Of a stretch of 64,000 nucleotides of DNA, positions 63,182 to 64,000 are shown one piece after another (the stretch's first letter is position 1; every line of letters begins with the position of its first letter). The DNA is taken from the NCBI RefSeq assembly GCF_947496485.1, contig NZ_CANMCZ010000008.1, positions 1 through 64,000 on the forward strand, given 5' to 3'. The translations under genes and the position numbers were made by a program. This DNA is from an uncultured Winogradskyella sp. (lineage in GTDB: Bacteria > Bacteroidota > Bacteroidia > Flavobacteriales > Flavobacteriaceae). The notes below the pieces were generated by a model. It was not told the DNA's origin. It worked only from the letters and a program-made list of their open reading frames with translations, and ran no database searches.

Positions 63182-64000
63182 TTATAGTTTCTCCTGAAGA
63201 TATTTACCAGTAACCGAATTCTTATTTCTGGCAATTTCTTCGGGAGTTCCTGTGGCAACGAGTTGTCCACCATGTTTTCCACCTTCTGGTCCAAGATCAA
63301 TAACATAATCGGCACACTTAATTAAATCAATATTATGTTCAATTACAATTATAGAGTGCCCTTTAGAAATTAAAGCCTGAAATGATTTCAATAACTTTTT
63401 AATATCATGAAAGTGTAATCCTGTTGTAGGTTCATCAAAAATGAATAACGCATTATTGTTCTTACTACCTTTTCCTAAAAATGTTGCCAACTTAATTCGT
63501 TGCGCTTCACCACCAGAAAGAGTAGAAGAGGACTGACCTAATGTAACATAACCTAGACCAACATCTTGCAGTGGTTGTAATTTTCCTTGAACCTTAGTTT
63601 GCTTATGTGTTTTGAAGAAATCTATAGCATCATCAATAGTCATGTTTAAAACATCATCAATAGATTTACCCTCAAACTTAACTTCTAACACTTCTTTTTT
63701 AAAGCGCTTACCTCCGCAAGTATCGCAAGTTAAATGCACATCTGCCATAAACTGCATTTCAATAGTCACTTCGCCTTCGCCTTTACAGGTTTCGCAGCGT
63801 CCACCATCGACGTTAAAACTGAAGTGCTTTGCAGCATAATTTCTAATTTTACTCAATTTTTGAGAAGAGAATAAAGCTCTAATATCATCATAAGCCTTAA
63901 TATAGGTTACAGGATTAGAACGCGAGGAACGTCCTATTGGATTCTGATCTACAAACTCCACATGCTGAACAATGCTGTGATTACCTTTCATTTCAGTAAC
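63182..64000 (-). CDS. uvrA: Excinuclease ABC subunit A, C-terminal part (partial)
   Basis: The minus-strand frame runs off the right edge, so only the last 272 residues are visible. They hold the second zinc finger (GGRCETCKGEGEV ... LTCDTCGGKRF), the ABC signature TLSGGEAQRIKLA, Walker B LFIFDEPTTGLHFHD and the H-loop IVIEHN. UvrA recognises damaged DNA in nucleotide excision repair. Confidence 0.97.
   Translation of the reverse strand, partial: VTEMKGNHSIVQHVEFVDQNPIGRSSRSNPVTYIKAYDDIRALFSSQKLSKIRNYAAKHFSFNVDGGRCETCKGEGEVTIEMQFMADVHLTCDTCGGKRFKKEVLEVKFEGKSIDDVLNMTIDDAIDFFKTHKQTKVQGKLQPLQDVGLGYVTLGQSSSTLSGGEAQRIKLATFLGKGSKNNNALFIFDEPTTGLHFHDIKKLLKSFQALISKGHSIIVIEHNIDLIKCADYVIDLGPEGGKHGGQLVATGTPEEIARNKNSVTGKYLQEKL

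Noticed and set aside
63180..63315. N-terminal extension of the 62518 membrane protein
   Set aside because: It lies within uvrA in another frame; the ATG at 63180 directly follows the uvrA stop.
1..64000. Mobile elements, CRISPR arrays, tRNAs and rRNAs
   Set aside because: None seen: no transposase or integrase motifs, no regularly spaced direct repeats, and no cloverleaf candidates in the intergenic gaps.

Overview
The window is about 64 kb of AT-rich chromosome from a member of the Bacteroidota, most likely a marine Flavobacteriaceae bacterium. The evidence is: a gliding/type IX-style surface protein with HYR-like and SprB-like repeats; exact TAnnTTTG promoter -7 boxes and almost no Shine-Dalgarno sequences; Bacteroidota-type RNase P RNA; families largely restricted to this phylum (DUF3822, DUF4834, DUF3667, DUF5117 metalloproteases, OMP_b-brl receptors, MiaE-like hydroxylase); and LytS/LytTR-type signalling. 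I see no phage, insertion sequence, integron, CRISPR array, tRNA or rRNA. The region looks like stable core chromosome, dense with short operons.

Layout. 1-3836: N-terminal part of a very large exported adhesin (minus strand, runs off the left edge). 4150-7596: polyphosphate operon (SixA-like phosphatase, ppk1, ppx). 7703-8233: small outer-membrane barrel. 8323-11205 (minus): dnaX, a lipoprotein and a miaE-like gene. 11304-11606: rnpB. 11668-16821: an exported protein of unknown function, the rsmD/DUF3822/membrane-protein cluster, a RecD-like helicase and DUF4126. 16855-19955: kdsB, a HAD phosphatase, a KdnB-like Kdo 8-oxidase and a PlsC-type acyltransferase, suggesting lipid A/Kdo work. 19960-24669 (minus): small enzymes and lipoproteins, a DUF1624 acyltransferase, and a HupE/anchor/His-tailed lipoprotein module. 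24831-30146: AlsT, DUF4212, an ActP-like symporter and acs, an acetate and amino-acid uptake/activation operon. 30149-33763: a 54-residue basic protein, a HAD enzyme and a DUF5117 metalloprotease. 33842-38071 (minus): sensor kinase, LytTR regulator and outer-membrane receptor. 38395-40944 (minus): prfB, HAD, ArsC-like and a Lys-rich exported protein. 41048-44484: a second DUF5117 metalloprotease and threonine aldolase. Then ybaB, oligopeptidase B, a cysteine-synthase-like enzyme and a serine-palmitoyltransferase-like enzyme (candidate sulfonolipid genes), a GNAT and an outer-membrane protein. 51752-57439: DUF4834, YfhO, glycosyltransferase and flippase, a surface-glycan set. 57554-59718 (minus): two paralogous exported basic proteins. 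59919-64000: a serine beta-lactamase-like protein, DUF3667, a membrane protein and the C-terminal part of uvrA.

The points most worth following are: (i) an A10 run in dnaX placed at the end of the clamp-loader domains, with stop codons immediately downstream in both other frames, which looks like a slippage site for making a gamma subunit; (ii) the prfB programmed +1 frameshift site, which the simple ORF misses and which lacks the usual upstream SD-like element; (iii) a neighbouring pair that could make the capnine (sulfonolipid) backbone, with a GNAT next to it that could be the N-acyltransferase; (iv) the paired Arg/Lys-rich exported proteins; and (v) the HupE/anchor/lipoprotein module. The functional proposals are inferences from sequence reading only; no database search was run.
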